From NCBI GenBank assembly GCA_963920665.1, contig OY987265.1:25921001-25985000 (forward strand): a stretch of DNA of 64,000 nt, written 5' to 3'. This document shows positions 47,900 to 60,002 of this stretch, piece by piece. Under the pieces are notes generated by a model, which saw only the letters and a list, made by a program, of their open reading frames with translations, was not told the DNA's origin and did not search any database. Within the stretch, counting starts at the first letter, position 1, and each line of letters opens with the position of its first letter. Origin of the DNA: Straminergon stramineum (taxonomy: Eukaryota > Streptophyta > Bryopsida > Hypnales > Calliergonaceae). Made by a program: the position numbers and the translations under genes.

Positions 47900-50400
47900 T
47901 ACACAAACTTTCCATTTACAAGCTCAAGATTCTTAGTATACCTAGAGTGAATGCTGTTGTAATATTTTGGGACACCAGAACAAACGCAAAGCAAACTCTT
48001 TGATGCGCGACTGTAGCCTGAAGACCTTAGTTGACAGGACCAATACTATGCGATGGTTAACAACAGGCCTGCAGGACAAAACATAGAATGTACATCAGAC
48101 ACAAATTGACTTGTTTGTAGATTAAGGAACCCTGTGCTGCTGGCTTAAAGTCTTCCTTGCATGTCGCCACCACGAATCCCCACATAGCCATACTAGAGAA
48201 TCCCTGAAGCACAGAGTCATCAACACGAGCTAGAAAGTGTCTTGGAGGATTTGACCCATGAAGTCAGAACATGTAAAAAAAACAATAAAATAGTTCTACA
48301 ACAGTAGAAAAATAACAGCTAAAATCACGTTGGGTAATCACAACACCAGATGACAATAGAAGAGCAGAGTAGAAACACATGAACTACCACAACATAATAG
48401 ATAAGTAGAATTAACCAGTTTCCATGCCACTTAGAGTTGATAAAATATTCCCAAACCATCTTTAGCAACTGGAAAACTTCGGGTAAAAGAGATCCTTCTC
48501 CACAGCTTGTGCTTGAGGTCTGTTGAAATACCTGCTGCAGCTGTCAAATGCAGCATGAACTGATCGCTAGCTCGCACTTACCCCCAGCTAGTCAAGAACA
48601 TAAACACGCCAGGCTGTCCCCCATGAGTAAACAGGGTGCTTCTTGCTGGGATGAGGGGCTGCTACAGTATGTGCACATGCATGCACATCCGATTAGTAAA
48701 TGGAGTGCTCCATCCTCATACACATAAGCAATGGCGAAATACAGATATCCAAAATGTCCTAGAGACTGGTGGATTTGTATCAATGCCTCCAGAATATAGT
48801 AATACAATGAGACCCGTTCTCTAGACAACAAATGCTCGTAGGGTGTCACTGTCATGAACTACAAAGAAGTAGCACACAACGGCATGTTTATGTGTGAAGT
48901 ACAATTATAAGTAAAGAGAGATAAAAATTCACCAAGTCTACTCTTGCAGCTGTATAATTTTATGATTTCTTGTTACTTTAAACCTACCACAATGCATTTC
49001 CAAGCAGTTCCAATTTGACTATATATCTACGAGTCCACAAATTCCTACTAAGCACCCATTCTAGCGCTCCACTAACACTGAACGTGAGTCCAGGAACCGA
49101 CCGTAAAATTGTCGACAGAGCCCATCCAATTCAGCTTGAAGCAATAACTCCTCTCCCCATGTTCCTTGTTCTGTGTGAGGCTGTTTCTGCCAATTGAAGC
49201 TGCTGAAAATCAGTCCGTCCAAAACAGCAACATTTATGGAGATGAAACAAAAGGTACAGCTGAAAATCTGAAACCGCTAGCCATCAGTACAGGAGCCTAT
49301 GCTATGATTATGAAACAGCATGCATGCATGCCTTACTTGAACAGAAGAAACAAAGTTCTTCTACTAATGCATAATCCACAGAATAGATCTCATGAGATTC
49401 TTCTCAAACATTTTGCCGACGATGGTGCTGATGCCGATCATTCTCTCTGGCCAGTTGAAACTCCCGCTCTGTAGAGAAAGTCAACAGAACGAAGAACTCA
49501 GTGTGATTTATAAGTCTCTAGAAAATCACATAATTTACAGAAGTTGGTGAAAACCACCAGTAAAAGATAAAGAAATTGTCCTCTAGTAGCTGCTGACCAT
49601 TTGCAAATTAAAACGTCTTCTTCTGAATCAAACTGAAATCACACTGCAGTACTGCTGATGAGCATTAAATGCATCAACTCCTCACCTCGAGAAATTGCGC
49701 TATGCCGAATCTTCTCCCCGTGACCTGAAAACGTACGGAAGTGCAAACGCACGTTAAGAATAAAAGCTCAGAATGCCCAAACTTTAGATTAGTTTTTACT
49801 TCGCAATAAACCCATCACCCATATATGCACAGACCTTCCAAGGCAGGATTAATATTAGCCACAGAAACAGTATATCAATATTCCCTACCAGAACAGCTGT
49901 TGAACGGCCTCACATTATCTATGTAGACAGGGAGCCTTGAAAGCATCATGGAACACATCAGCATTTACAATATGCCTGCAAAAGCGTGCATATGGAGCGC
50001 TTGCACGGATAGCAAAGGCCATTCAACAGCTGCTGGTCGGCAGAAAGAACTGTCAGGCACATATCACAAACCTAATATCAACTTGGGAACAACGTTGCAA
50101 GAATTATTACTCGAATTATAATGTCCGACACATCAATCACTACTGAATGCTGATGACAAAAACAAAATAGAAGCTCGTGAGATTCAACATACATGACAGC
50201 AGGTCCACATGAAGAATTCCGAATACTGGCAACAACAGTCGCTAAAACAGACAAAGCTTACAATTACAACGGTAATTACATAATTTGTCGTAAGCAAACT
50301 TATTGACGAAGTAATTAAACATTTGTCGAACGCACCAAAGGGACACTGTTCTATCCAATAGACAATTTGATTCAAAGAAGGAATACGACCTCATTTCTTC
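47900..50400. other. Region downstream of cyclin L, genic composition
   Basis: GC is higher than in the deserts, and the sequence continues without a break into the cyclin L gene, so part may be a long 3' untranslated region or a separate non-coding transcript. RY-type words (GCATGCATGC) occur near 48,675 and 49,319. Frames reach about 100 codons but show no motif. No gene is claimed. Confidence 0.35.
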
Positions 50401-50406
50401 AAAATG

Positions 50407-52834
50407 TCACGAAATTGATCTAGGGAATTCACCTGTGTCCCTGCCTCTTTCCTTCCGGCGGTAGTCCCTGTCCTTCGCGTTCTCTCGATCTTCACGTTCT
50501 CGTTCCTTGTCTCTCCTATCCCTGTCGCGATTCCTACCTCGTGCCCTTTCTCGTTCAGCATCGTGACCCCGCCCACTGTCACGAGGCTCATGGGGCCTTT
50601 GTCTGTACATGTCCTTATCCCTAATCTTATCCCCTGCTTCACCTTCCCTATGATGGACAGTTTTTTCCTTTCCTACACCAGGGTCATCCCTCAACTCACC
50701 ATTAGCATTTGAGTTTTGGACTTCGTCAATATCATGACTCCTATCCTTAATTGCTGTAGATTTCAAGTTATCTACAGGCGTTTTCAAAGCTGGTTCCTTC
50801 TGTGTGGCAGCATCTGAACTTGTTGTGGTCGGTACCTGCTCAGAAGTGGATCCATTCACCATGGTCTTGATCAGTCGTTCCTGTAACACATAGGCCCACC
50901 TTAGAAGGATAGCTTTGATATAGAAACCAGTATTGCAATGTAGCTAAGACTATGGGTAAATACAGGGTAGTAAAAGCTAGACGAGGATGAACATACCTGT
51001 CCTTCAGTAGGAATGTCCCATGCTTTGCTGGTCAACACAAATGACTTGCTGTCCCTTTCGACTTCAACATAATGCCCTTTCGGTTGTGTGTATAACTCTG
51101 CAAGGACCTTACAGACTGCTTCAATGTCACTCCATTTGGCATCAAACACTTCCCACCACCTGTCAGGTAATGGCACTTGAAACTTCCGAGCTGCGGCATA
51201 AACAACTCCACAAGCAACGACTTCGCTCTTGAAGCGCACGCAGAGTGTGGTGCGTAAGCTGCATCAAACGAAACAAGGTGCATCAGCTCTTGCATGAACA
51301 ACTCAAGTGATACAGCTTCGTGACACCGTCTCAAAGCATGATCCTATGCTGCAACACACAGAACACATAAATTATCAGCCCTGACAATGATGACCGAAAG
51401 CCATGACTGGAATGCAAACCCACTCATCGACTAGGAACTCTTACAAATGTAAACATTACAAACGTTACGAACTCATCAAATGCAATTATTACATGGTGTC
51501 ACAACGAAACACTACAGATCTTCTAAAGGAACCATGCACAGGGCTACGAACATTGCTGGAACTTTCATGTACCTGTCATTTGCAAGGCTCCACGCCACTT
51601 GCATCAAGTCCGAAGGAGCATCAAGCACCATCAAATAGCTTATGATGAACTTGTGAGGATGCTCTACGTGACAGATAAATCCCATCTCCTTCAGAAGGTG
51701 TCGCTCTGTCCTAATCAAGTCGGTCTTCATTTCCTCATACTTCTGCAGTTTCAAGATCCCCGTTAATACCTACAAAGACAAGCCAGACCTGTAAAGTAAC
51801 AAAAATTTAGTATGAGACAGCGGAGGTGAGGATACGAAAGGATTAAAGGATTACCTGTGATGCTATCTCCAAAAACTCAAGGGGGAGGTTTCCTCGTCTC
51901 TGCTCCATACGATTGAACACTTGCAACACTTCATGAATTTTCCGAGGACTTTCTTCAAGTTTAGCTGCTAGCCATACACAACTGGCTGCCACCCTCTGCA
52001 ATTGCAAACTCCAGTAAGATAGGCCGTAACAAAGAATATTCAATATGCAGTTACACTCCATACCCAAAAACTCTCAGTATTATAGCTCACTCATATCCAC
52101 TAGAACAGTTACGCACATTCAACCAAATATTATATTTACTGGCGGCTTCTCGAATCTAACCTAAGTAAGCAATGGTAAAGATACAACCAAGTCAAACACC
52201 GATGATGAGAAAACAAAACACCGGAAATGACGACAACTACTGTTCAAGCTCATTCATTTTGCAACACCTAAAACTAGGGCATCAAATTCCACGAAAAACT
52301 TCGAATCATCTGATTTTGAACCCAAATTGACTGAAGAATGGATCACACACCTTCACGAAGAATCGTGCAAAGGATTTTTTGCAATAAAATCGATGAAATA
52401 GAACCTGGCCCGTCGCCATCACCGCTTGAGGCCTGCAGATAAATGATTACGAAAATCAGTTCCAGAACCTCCTGCTGATTACAAGGAGAAAATAAAATTG
52501 CTTCTGCACTCCTAGCATAAACCACAACGCGTCTACGTCATCAACGAAACCCTAAAAAGCTGAAACCCGATGAAACCCTAAAGACTGGCCGCTGCACCGA
52601 AAGAAAGAAAACAAGGACATGAGCATGCTTCAAATTCATTCAAAAAAAGACTTCCAACGCAAGGAGAAGTGCGAGCACGTACAATCCCAAGAGGATGCCG
52701 CTCTCCTGTACGAGGTCACAGCCAAACCGACGCAGGGTGGACTCCGTCTTCTCATCAATGCCATCTTTCCGCGACGGCGAGTTCGTAAGCTGCTCCTCCG
52801 TCACATAAAAGGTGTCGAGAGCAGTATAGATCAT
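50407..52834 (-). CDS. CYCL1: Cyclin L (arginine-rich cyclin, RS-domain)
   Basis: Six exons join in phase: 52834-52683, 52432-52351, 51995-51855, 51769-51573, 51258-50997 and 50880-50407, giving 435 residues. The N-terminus (MIYTALDTFYVTEEQL, SPSRKDGIDE) and the two cyclin-box folds (VAASCVWLAAKLEE; LLKEMGFICHVEHPHKFI; VACGVVYAAARKFQVPLP) are typical of plant cyclin L. The last exon has an Arg-, Asp- and Glu-rich RS-like tail (RGRNRDRDRRDKERERED). Cyclin L partners CDK11/CDKG-type kinases in nuclear speckles and influences pre-mRNA splicing; the Arabidopsis relative supports immune-gene splicing. The product is close to the usual ~415-residue length. The tail ends DTGEFPRSIS; a GT donor just before this end could join a further exon, which I did not find. 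The first intron contains two telo-box motifs. Confidence 0.93.
52547..52581. promoter_or_regulatory. Two telo-box motifs in cyclin L intron 1
   Basis: AAACCCTAA occurs at 52,547-52,555 and 52,573-52,581, 26 bp apart, inside the first intron. In plants this motif is frequent near transcription starts of growth and translation genes and binds telobox factors. Function here is inferred from the motif alone. Confidence 0.45.
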
Positions 52835-53229
52835 TTATGCGACGGCTGCAGACCCAATCCGGAGCCCCAAAATCGTCCAAAACCCCCCCTGCCTGCCGCT
52901 ACAACACCATGAAAAACGCTCTCCACGAAACCCCCGCAACTATGTGATGCCGGAATAAAATTAAAAAAAACTGATGGAGTACAAGCGAGAAGAGATGCGC
53001 AACCATCCACGACTGAAGAGAGCTACATAAACGGGGAGCAACGGGAGAGCGGCAGGTGAAATCTCCGGATACTAACCGGAAGATGCACGCGGAGGAGACA
53101 ATAATAAACTTCGCCTATCACCCACACTACCTTTGTGTTTAGTGTATTCGCTGGAAACCTTGACCCCGTAAAGGTCGAGCAGTGAGTGGCTTATTATTGA
53201 TCAAACAGCTCTCTCGAATGGTGGGGAAC

Positions 53230-53416
53230 GGATGAATTTCATTCGACTTTGGGGGAAAAACTGAACTGAACCTTTCACGAACAGTGAGGAATGGATGAAT
53301 TTCATTCGTCTTATTGCATGGCTTATACTGTGGGACCAATGAATTTCATTCAGATTCAGTTGAAAGACGGCGGAGCTGAGCTCTTCAGTAGTGCACAATG
53401 AGAATTGGATGAATTC
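53230..53416. promoter_or_regulatory. Repeated GGATGAATTTCATTCG motif upstream of cyclin L
   Basis: The 16-bp word is exact at 53,230-53,245 and 53,293-53,308, close at 53,338-53,352 (ATGAATTTCATTCAG), and truncated at 53,407-53,416 (GGATGAATTC). It has an imperfect palindromic core, TGAATTTCA. The copies lie 400-580 bp upstream of the cyclin L start codon. They may be binding sites or remains of a short tandem repeat with ~50-70 bp spacing. Confidence 0.45.
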
Positions 53417-54549
53417 TTGCACTTGGGGGGGGGAGGGGAAAAATGATAAAGGAGGGAAGGAGGAAAAAATAAAAAATAAAAAAATAAAATTGAGCTTTTA
53501 TATCAATAAAAAACAAAAATTTAACATCAATATCTTAGAGAAGAAAGTTTTAAGAGTATAGAGGTTTTGCACCCTTTATTTACTCATGTATGCAAAGTAA
53601 AAGTTGAATAAAAGCAAAAGTAGAAATATAGTGGTAACATTTGTTCTAGTTTGTTTTCAATGTAATGTTGAGATATCCTTGAATGTGTGCTCACTATTCA
53701 TTCTCTTTTTATCATTGGAGAGTTTGACTTGATGAAGGTTGTATTAAAGTCATATCATTGCTTATGGATGAATGATGGATTTTTCTGCAATTTTTAAGAC
53801 CATAAATTAAATGAGTTTATGAAAAATTTATGGAGTATAGGAATTTTGATGTCATTCTTGGCATTGCCAAAAAGCTCTCAATGAGTAGAAATGCACCAAA
53901 GTTGTTTTGCACTTTTGGTTCTTAAGTGTCAAAGTTTTGGGTTTTCAATTGAATTTTGTTTCTATAAAATTCAGTTAATTGTGGATAAATTCTAAAAATT
54001 GAAAATTAAACAAATACATAGGTAAATCATAGAAAACATTTTGGACTAGTGCACAACACCACACAAGTTGTTTATAAGTCTAACTTCAAAAAATTGCTTT
54101 GATCTTAAATTTTTTTTTTAAATATTAACAAGCAAATCTTTGTATTTCAGAAGAAAAAAAGTTTAAATTAAATTAAAAATCAATTTTATGTTCTCAAAAT
54201 ATTTAAATAAATCTTTAACATGATTAAAAACTACAAAAATGAAATATTCTAAACAATGTTCAATGCACTATATAGATATATAGATAAAGATAAATGTTCT
54301 TATTTTATTATTATTTTGATTATTATTAGGGTATTTGAAAATTAAACTAAATATTGAATAATTTAGCATTATTGAAGAAAAACAAGATGTTTTAACCCTA
54401 GAAACCACCTACAAAATCATATATAGAAGAAAGTTGGATCTCTTGCAAAGATTCAATTTTTTTTTATAGTCTTCATCTCTAAATTGTTGAAAATAGCTAT
54501 AGGGTTTAGCTATATAAAATATTTTGATTCTTTATAATATTATACATAG

Positions 54550-54632
54550 GGAGATCGAGAGGGCATTACCCTCCAAGGTATAGTTATATGTTGAAATCAT
54601 ACCCCGGGGGTAACGCCCTCCCGATCTCCTTG
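54550..54632. repeat. GC-rich foldback hairpin in the desert
   Basis: The arms 54,550-54,586 (GGAGATCGAGAGGGCATTAC...) and 54,597-54,632 (...GTAACGCCCTCCCGATCTCC) are near-perfect reverse complements over at least 22 bp, with a short loop. The two core mismatches are A opposite C on the plus strand, so a minus-strand RNA would have G-U pairs there. Local GC is well above the surroundings. Confidence 0.7.
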
Positions 54633-56949
54633 TCATATCTAAATGACACATTCTTTAGTGCATTGGAATCTCTTACATTTACCAATGAAAATATATTTTA
54701 ATGGAACAAATTTTAACAAATAACATTAGAAAGTAACAACAACAAAAGCTGAAAATTTGAATAACAATTTGTGAAATGCAATAAGATGCAATACACTCAT
54801 ACAATCTTGAAGTCCCAAAGGTCCAAAGTTTTTAGGATTTCAATCAATTTGTATAATGTCAAATTTTAATCTAAATTCTAAAAATGCATAAATTCCAAAT
54901 TATTATTTTTAAATCTTTTTTTTTTCATAGTGTATATTGATGTCTACATGGCTGAAAATCTTTAGTTAATTCTAATTATGCAAAAGTGGATATGTAACAA
55001 AGACTCTTGTTTTCTAGGCAATTGGACATCCTTCGAAAAATACCTTTTGGGATTTCTTTTTTAATTCAATTTTCACAATTTCTTTTAACAAAAAACTCCA
55101 TATCAATGTATAGATTATTTGCTAGTATAACAATCTCACCTTTAGGATTGACATGTTTCAATTCCATTTTAGAACTATGAATAATTTAATTTTTCTTCCA
55201 CTTTGGACCTACTTCTCATTAATAGTTTTCTTAAGAATGAAAATCAAATTGTTTTTGTTTTTTGAAATCTTTGTCTTAGATTTTCAATTGCAACACGAAG
55301 ATTTAAACCTAAAAACTTTGAAGTGCAAAAAATTCAAGTTAAGGGAATTCAAAGTTAGAAAACTCAATAAAGGAAAGTGCAAAATAATATTTTCTTTTCA
55401 ATTTGAGGACAAATATCCTGCAATAAATATGGTCAAAGTGGTTGAAATTTTTTTTGCACACATTTGCAAGCAAGTCTAATGCAAGATGCTACAATTGAAT
55501 ATGCAAAATAATCCAAATTTTAGACAAACAATTTCATTCTTCTTTAGCCTCCTAAGCTAAGATAGTATTTCCTACAACAACATTCTAGAAAAGCATATTA
55601 TATTCTTATTTATTGCAACACACTTGAACACATTCAATCTCTCAGAGTTTGGGAACACCAAACCAATGCTTTTTAAATTTGTAGAAAAAATCTATAATTT
55701 TCTTATTTTCTTATTTTTGTCAAAAAATCCCCAAATTCCACACAACAAAATTATGTGGAAGAGTTGCAAATTGCAATGAATAATCATATAGTTTACTTCT
55801 CATAAAAAAATTTAGATTTTGGTTTTGAATTTTACAAGGTGACCATGCTCAATAGTAAGTATGTGCCTTGAACAATGTAGGCAACATTCTACTCGAGAAA
55901 GAGAAAATCTCACTTAATTGTATTTATAGAAAAGTCTTCGATCATTGAATTGTAACTATACATAACTACTAGGTATGGAAAAAATCCACAATATTCTCAA
56001 GAAAATTACAATGTAAATCAATAATTGTGCACTGATTAAAATTTGAACCAATACTTATTGTATATTGGATTTCAACGCCGTGATATCTCTACAAAGCTTC
56101 AACATCATTTGGCAAAGGCACCAACTTTCCTTTTGAGTGCATCACCTTTATATTTGTAAAATACAAAAGTCACAGACAACCTCATCCAACATGTTATCCG
56201 CCGAACTTCATCACTTTAAAGATATTGTCTTACTTTGACCTATCTAAAAGTGAACCTCACACAAGAGGGGGCACATGTGGCTAGCCATTGCAACCAAGTA
56301 GTAGTGAAAAATCCATACCTTAAGTTATTTGTTTGTTTGTTTGTTTGTTAAGTTGAGATCTCATAGACCATGAGTCCTTGTAGTCTCACTTTTTGCCTAA
56401 AGTTTTGTCTATTTGGCTTTGCAGGAGTAAATGGAGTAATCAAATAGTCTATTTCCCTTTGTAGTGAGTTAAATAGCCGGAAATCTTGCAGAAGAGTCTA
56501 AACAACATAAAACTAGATTTGGATAGGGCTAATAGACTAGGATGCAAACACTACTAGAAAATTCAATTTTTTTATTGTTTTGGTCATGTTGATCCGGTCA
56601 CTATTCTGTTGATTTTCAGTCTACAAATTCCTAAATCTATAATGCTAGGTTCCTAAATAACACAAGCTTGATGACACTACACGAAAGGGATGTCAACATC
56701 AATAGGAGATCAATGCATTTATATAATTGTATTGATTACAACAAAAAAAATTTGGACCTTGCTCATTTAGCAATCTTATGAACATCAATCAATACAATTT
56801 CATTGATTTGACTCCAAAAAATAAAATTTCAAATAGAATTTTTACATAAAATCAATGAAAATAGAGTGAGTATGAAGGAAAAAATGTTGACTTCAGACAA
56901 CACCTAAAAGAAAAAGAATAAATGAAAAAAAAAAAACTTATTGAATTCA

Positions 56950-57169
56950 TAAAGTTCCAACTTTGGTGCAATGGTTAGAGCTATAAATGTTTTTCCACAC
57001 ATGTTGTGGGTTCAACCCCAATGATAGCTTTATCTGCATGGTGGATCTACCTACATGGTGTTTTTTGCCTATATGGCAACCTTGCCTATATGGTGGATTT
57101 TATCTACATGTTGGATTATTGATTAATAACTTGGACTTGACCAAATAAAAAAATAAAATCAACAAAAAA
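56950..57169 (+). mobile_element. tRNA-derived SINE-like element
   Basis: A Pol III A box-like word TGGTGCAATGGTTAGAGC starts at 56,964 and a B box GGTTCAACC lies at 57,009-57,017, at tRNA-like spacing. The cloverleaf is too mismatched for a working tRNA. A non-tRNA body follows, with repeats of the words CATGGTGGAT and CTATATGG, and then an A-rich tail to about 57,169. This layout fits a SINE. No clear target duplication was found. Confidence 0.55.
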
Positions 57170-59049
57170 GTATTGATTATTGTTTAAACTAAAATTTCCT
57201 AACCATTTGAAATTACCAACACATATGAATTAGAAATCATGTTGAAATGGACACTGCCTTTTCTTGTAGGGTGAAAATACAACATAAAACTAAAAGTTTA
57301 AAATCAACGTTACATTCTAGGGAAAGATTAATACATTCTAGCTGATAGAGTATAAGAAATCACTTTTTAGATTCAGAATTGATACGAAAAGAAGTTCCTC
57401 TCGAATTGCATACTTCATTACATATTTAAATACCCCAAGGAATTAATATTCATATAATGTATTGCCTACATAATGGACATACAAAATATAAATTTGAAGT
57501 GATAGACATGCTAGAAGAAAGGTGCTAGCAAAACTTATCAAATCCACTAAAAAACCACAAAAAACCCACAAAAATATACTAAGACATTGAGTCAAAGTGG
57601 GCAAAAAATCAAAGTGTATATTAATGATAAATTGAGATGGAGAATTAAATCTAATAGAAAGTTGGCGTCCACAATCTACCAACAAATTGTGATGAAACAC
57701 CAAGGTAATTTTTGTAATATTCTATTAAAACATCAAAATTACAAGTGAAAAATCCTAGTATATGATCATTATCAACAAAAATTGACAATGACATAAGAAC
57801 CAAAATCTATCAACAAAACCTACAAAATTGTGGTGAAACATTGTACTAGGAGTCACAAAACTTTGCTAAGAGCTTGAGCCCAAAGCAACATAATAGTATT
57901 GTTCGTAACCTTGAGTCAAAAAAGACAAAGAAAAGAAAGTGGAGAGTGAGGAAGAACTCCAAAAATCTATCACCAAAATTTTACAACCTTCATAAACTAT
58001 CAAGTGAAAAACTACATCACTTAGCAAAATAAACAACAAAAGACTTCAAACCCTTGTTGTGAAAACATGTGGATGGTGAGAGACAAGAAAAGGTAGGTGA
58101 AGTCAAAGATCTAAATCTTCAAATCAAACCCACCACTTGAAATATGTTTACATTAACTTCTACTACCTTATCCTTTACACCTACTAAGTCATCCAAACAA
58201 CTCTTTTTCATTTGCCTCAAACAACTTACATCACCATCTTGCTAAGTTGGCTAAGGTTCTTATGGGTGGAATGAGACACAATAGTTGCCATGTCATGAAG
58301 TATAGAAGGGATTGTAAAGCCCATACAACTTTGAAAATCGAACTTTTGACGGTTTGCAAAATTGAAAGAGTCTATTTTTGAATTTGCCAAATTAACACAC
58401 ATGGCAGATTGCTCTCTTGTTGATTAGGACCCCTATTTCTAATAGTGAAGCAACCAAAAAATTCCTCCTACTTTTCTAAGTAGGTCTTGTCTATATAATT
58501 TAGAATTTTAAACTCTTTTCTCATCAAATTTATATTTGACAATGGAAAAGACAATTTTTGCTTTTGATCAATGCTAAAAATTAGGTTTTTTTTTTGACTT
58601 TTTATTCTACTTGTAGCTAACCAAACAATCATTTATTAGATAATACATTGCAAGTTAAAGTTGAAAACCTATAACTACGTTTTCAAATATTGAATGTAAT
58701 GGAAGTAGATTTATAGTGTGACATTCAACACTATAAAATGAATAAATAAATAAAAATATTTCTTTCTTGATACGTATTTATACATAAAAATATTTGTTGC
58801 TCTTCTACTTAGGATCCTTGATTTAATGTACAAGAAAATGATGAAAGTTAGATTTTCAAAAATCTACATATTGGTTACGTAAAAAAAAATTTTAAAATAC
58901 CATATTCATCATTTTTTGGATTACATAAACCAAAGTGAAATGTTGAGAAAGTAAGTGGGGGGGCCTATTAGTGATTAGTGTATTTTCCCCTTGCTCCCGA
59001 GGGGGCCCATAGAGTTTGAATAAGGGAGCGCAGGGGGAATTGGGTACTA

Positions 59050-59536
59050 AGGTAAAACAATCCATTGTGGTCAGAAGACCCCATAGTGGACACCTATGGA
59101 ATGACCCCATTATAGTTTTCTTCAGACCCCATCATGGGTTTTATTACTAAATGAGATTCTGACCACAATCAATGTCTTACCTGACAGTAATGGAGTGATT
59201 AGTGACTACATTAGGAACTTCTAAGCTTTTATGTAATTTCATAGTAGGAAGTGACTTTTTTAGGCCTTCCACATTAGAAATTATTGTGACTGCTTTAGGT
59301 GCGTAAGATGAGCATGATGGATACAGATTTTGTTGGTTTTGGGGTGGTCTAGAGACTCTTTGGGGCCATGATGGATTGAACACTTCAAAAATTCATAGCA
59401 AATTCATACTTTGTTAAAAAAATTTCAAATGCTCTCATTGTTTCTCACAGCTATCTTTATATGGGAAAAAAATAAAAAAATTTCAGCAATGGCATGCGCA
59501 ACCTCCTAATTCTGACCACAATGGTTTGTTTTACCT
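59050..59536. mobile_element. TA-flanked TIR element (AGGTAAAACA type), copy 2
   Basis: The ends TA-AGGTAAAACAATCCATTG and CAATGGTTTGTTTTACCT-TA form a near-perfect ~26-bp terminal inverted repeat extending through GTGGTCAGA. The element is 487 bp without transposase. Its interior is the reverse complement of that of the element at 23,733-24,177. An internal GACCCCAT(A/C)(A/G)TGG-like word recurs three times near the left end. Confidence 0.85.
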
Positions 59537-59587
59537 TAGTGCAATTCCTACATCTTTTGAGTTCATAGACATTGTAACAAACCATTA

Positions 59588-59974
59588 TGGTAGAACCTCC
59601 CATGACTAGCCAAGACCCATGGTCAATACGTAGGTAATGGGAAATTCAACAGAGAGATGACCAATAAGTAACCATTAGTTCTTTGGTTTCCCACCATCTT
59701 CTAGCCATCATAGTTATGACACATGTACTTCGTTTTGAGAGTCAGATTAATCTTTAAATAAGCAATGATGGAAGAATCTATGTATTGGGGATGGGAGTAG
59801 GCCAACTTTTAGCTTCTAAAATTCATAACAATTTGAATTTTAGGAAAAAAATTATGAAAATTTGACAACACCCAGAATTTCTATCTCTCTACATGGCAAA
59901 AATTTAACAATGCCTTCTACTACTCCAGATCATGCACAAAATACTTAAGTGGCTGGTAATGGGCGGTTCTACTA
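59588..59974. mobile_element. TA-flanked TIR element (TRGTAGAACC type)
   Basis: The left end is TA-TGGTAGAACCTCCCATGA and the right end, read inward on the other strand, is TA-TAGTAGAACCGCCCATTA. The repeat continues to AGCCA with few mismatches. The 387-bp element is non-coding. Its right half resembles that of the element at 29,649-30,051. It starts only about 50 bp after the previous element ends. Confidence 0.75.
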
Positions 59975-60002
59975 TACTATGAGCTCAACTTTTATATAAT
60001 AC

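Larger units (their letters stand above)
53430..59040. other. AT-rich gene desert
   Basis: No cellular gene was recognised. The longest frame (108 codons at 55,153, plus strand) is Phe-, Leu- and Lys-rich as expected from AT-rich sequence. A (GTTT)n run lies near 56,331-56,349. Recognisable structures are listed separately. Confidence 0.6.

Noticed and set aside
53139..53422. Minus-strand frames with repeated NEIHPF words
   Set aside because: They translate the spaced GGATGAATTTCATTCG repeats and have no other coding sign.
56951..57024. A functional tRNA gene
   Set aside because: A and B boxes are present, but acceptor and T stems do not pair properly; a SINE head is more likely.
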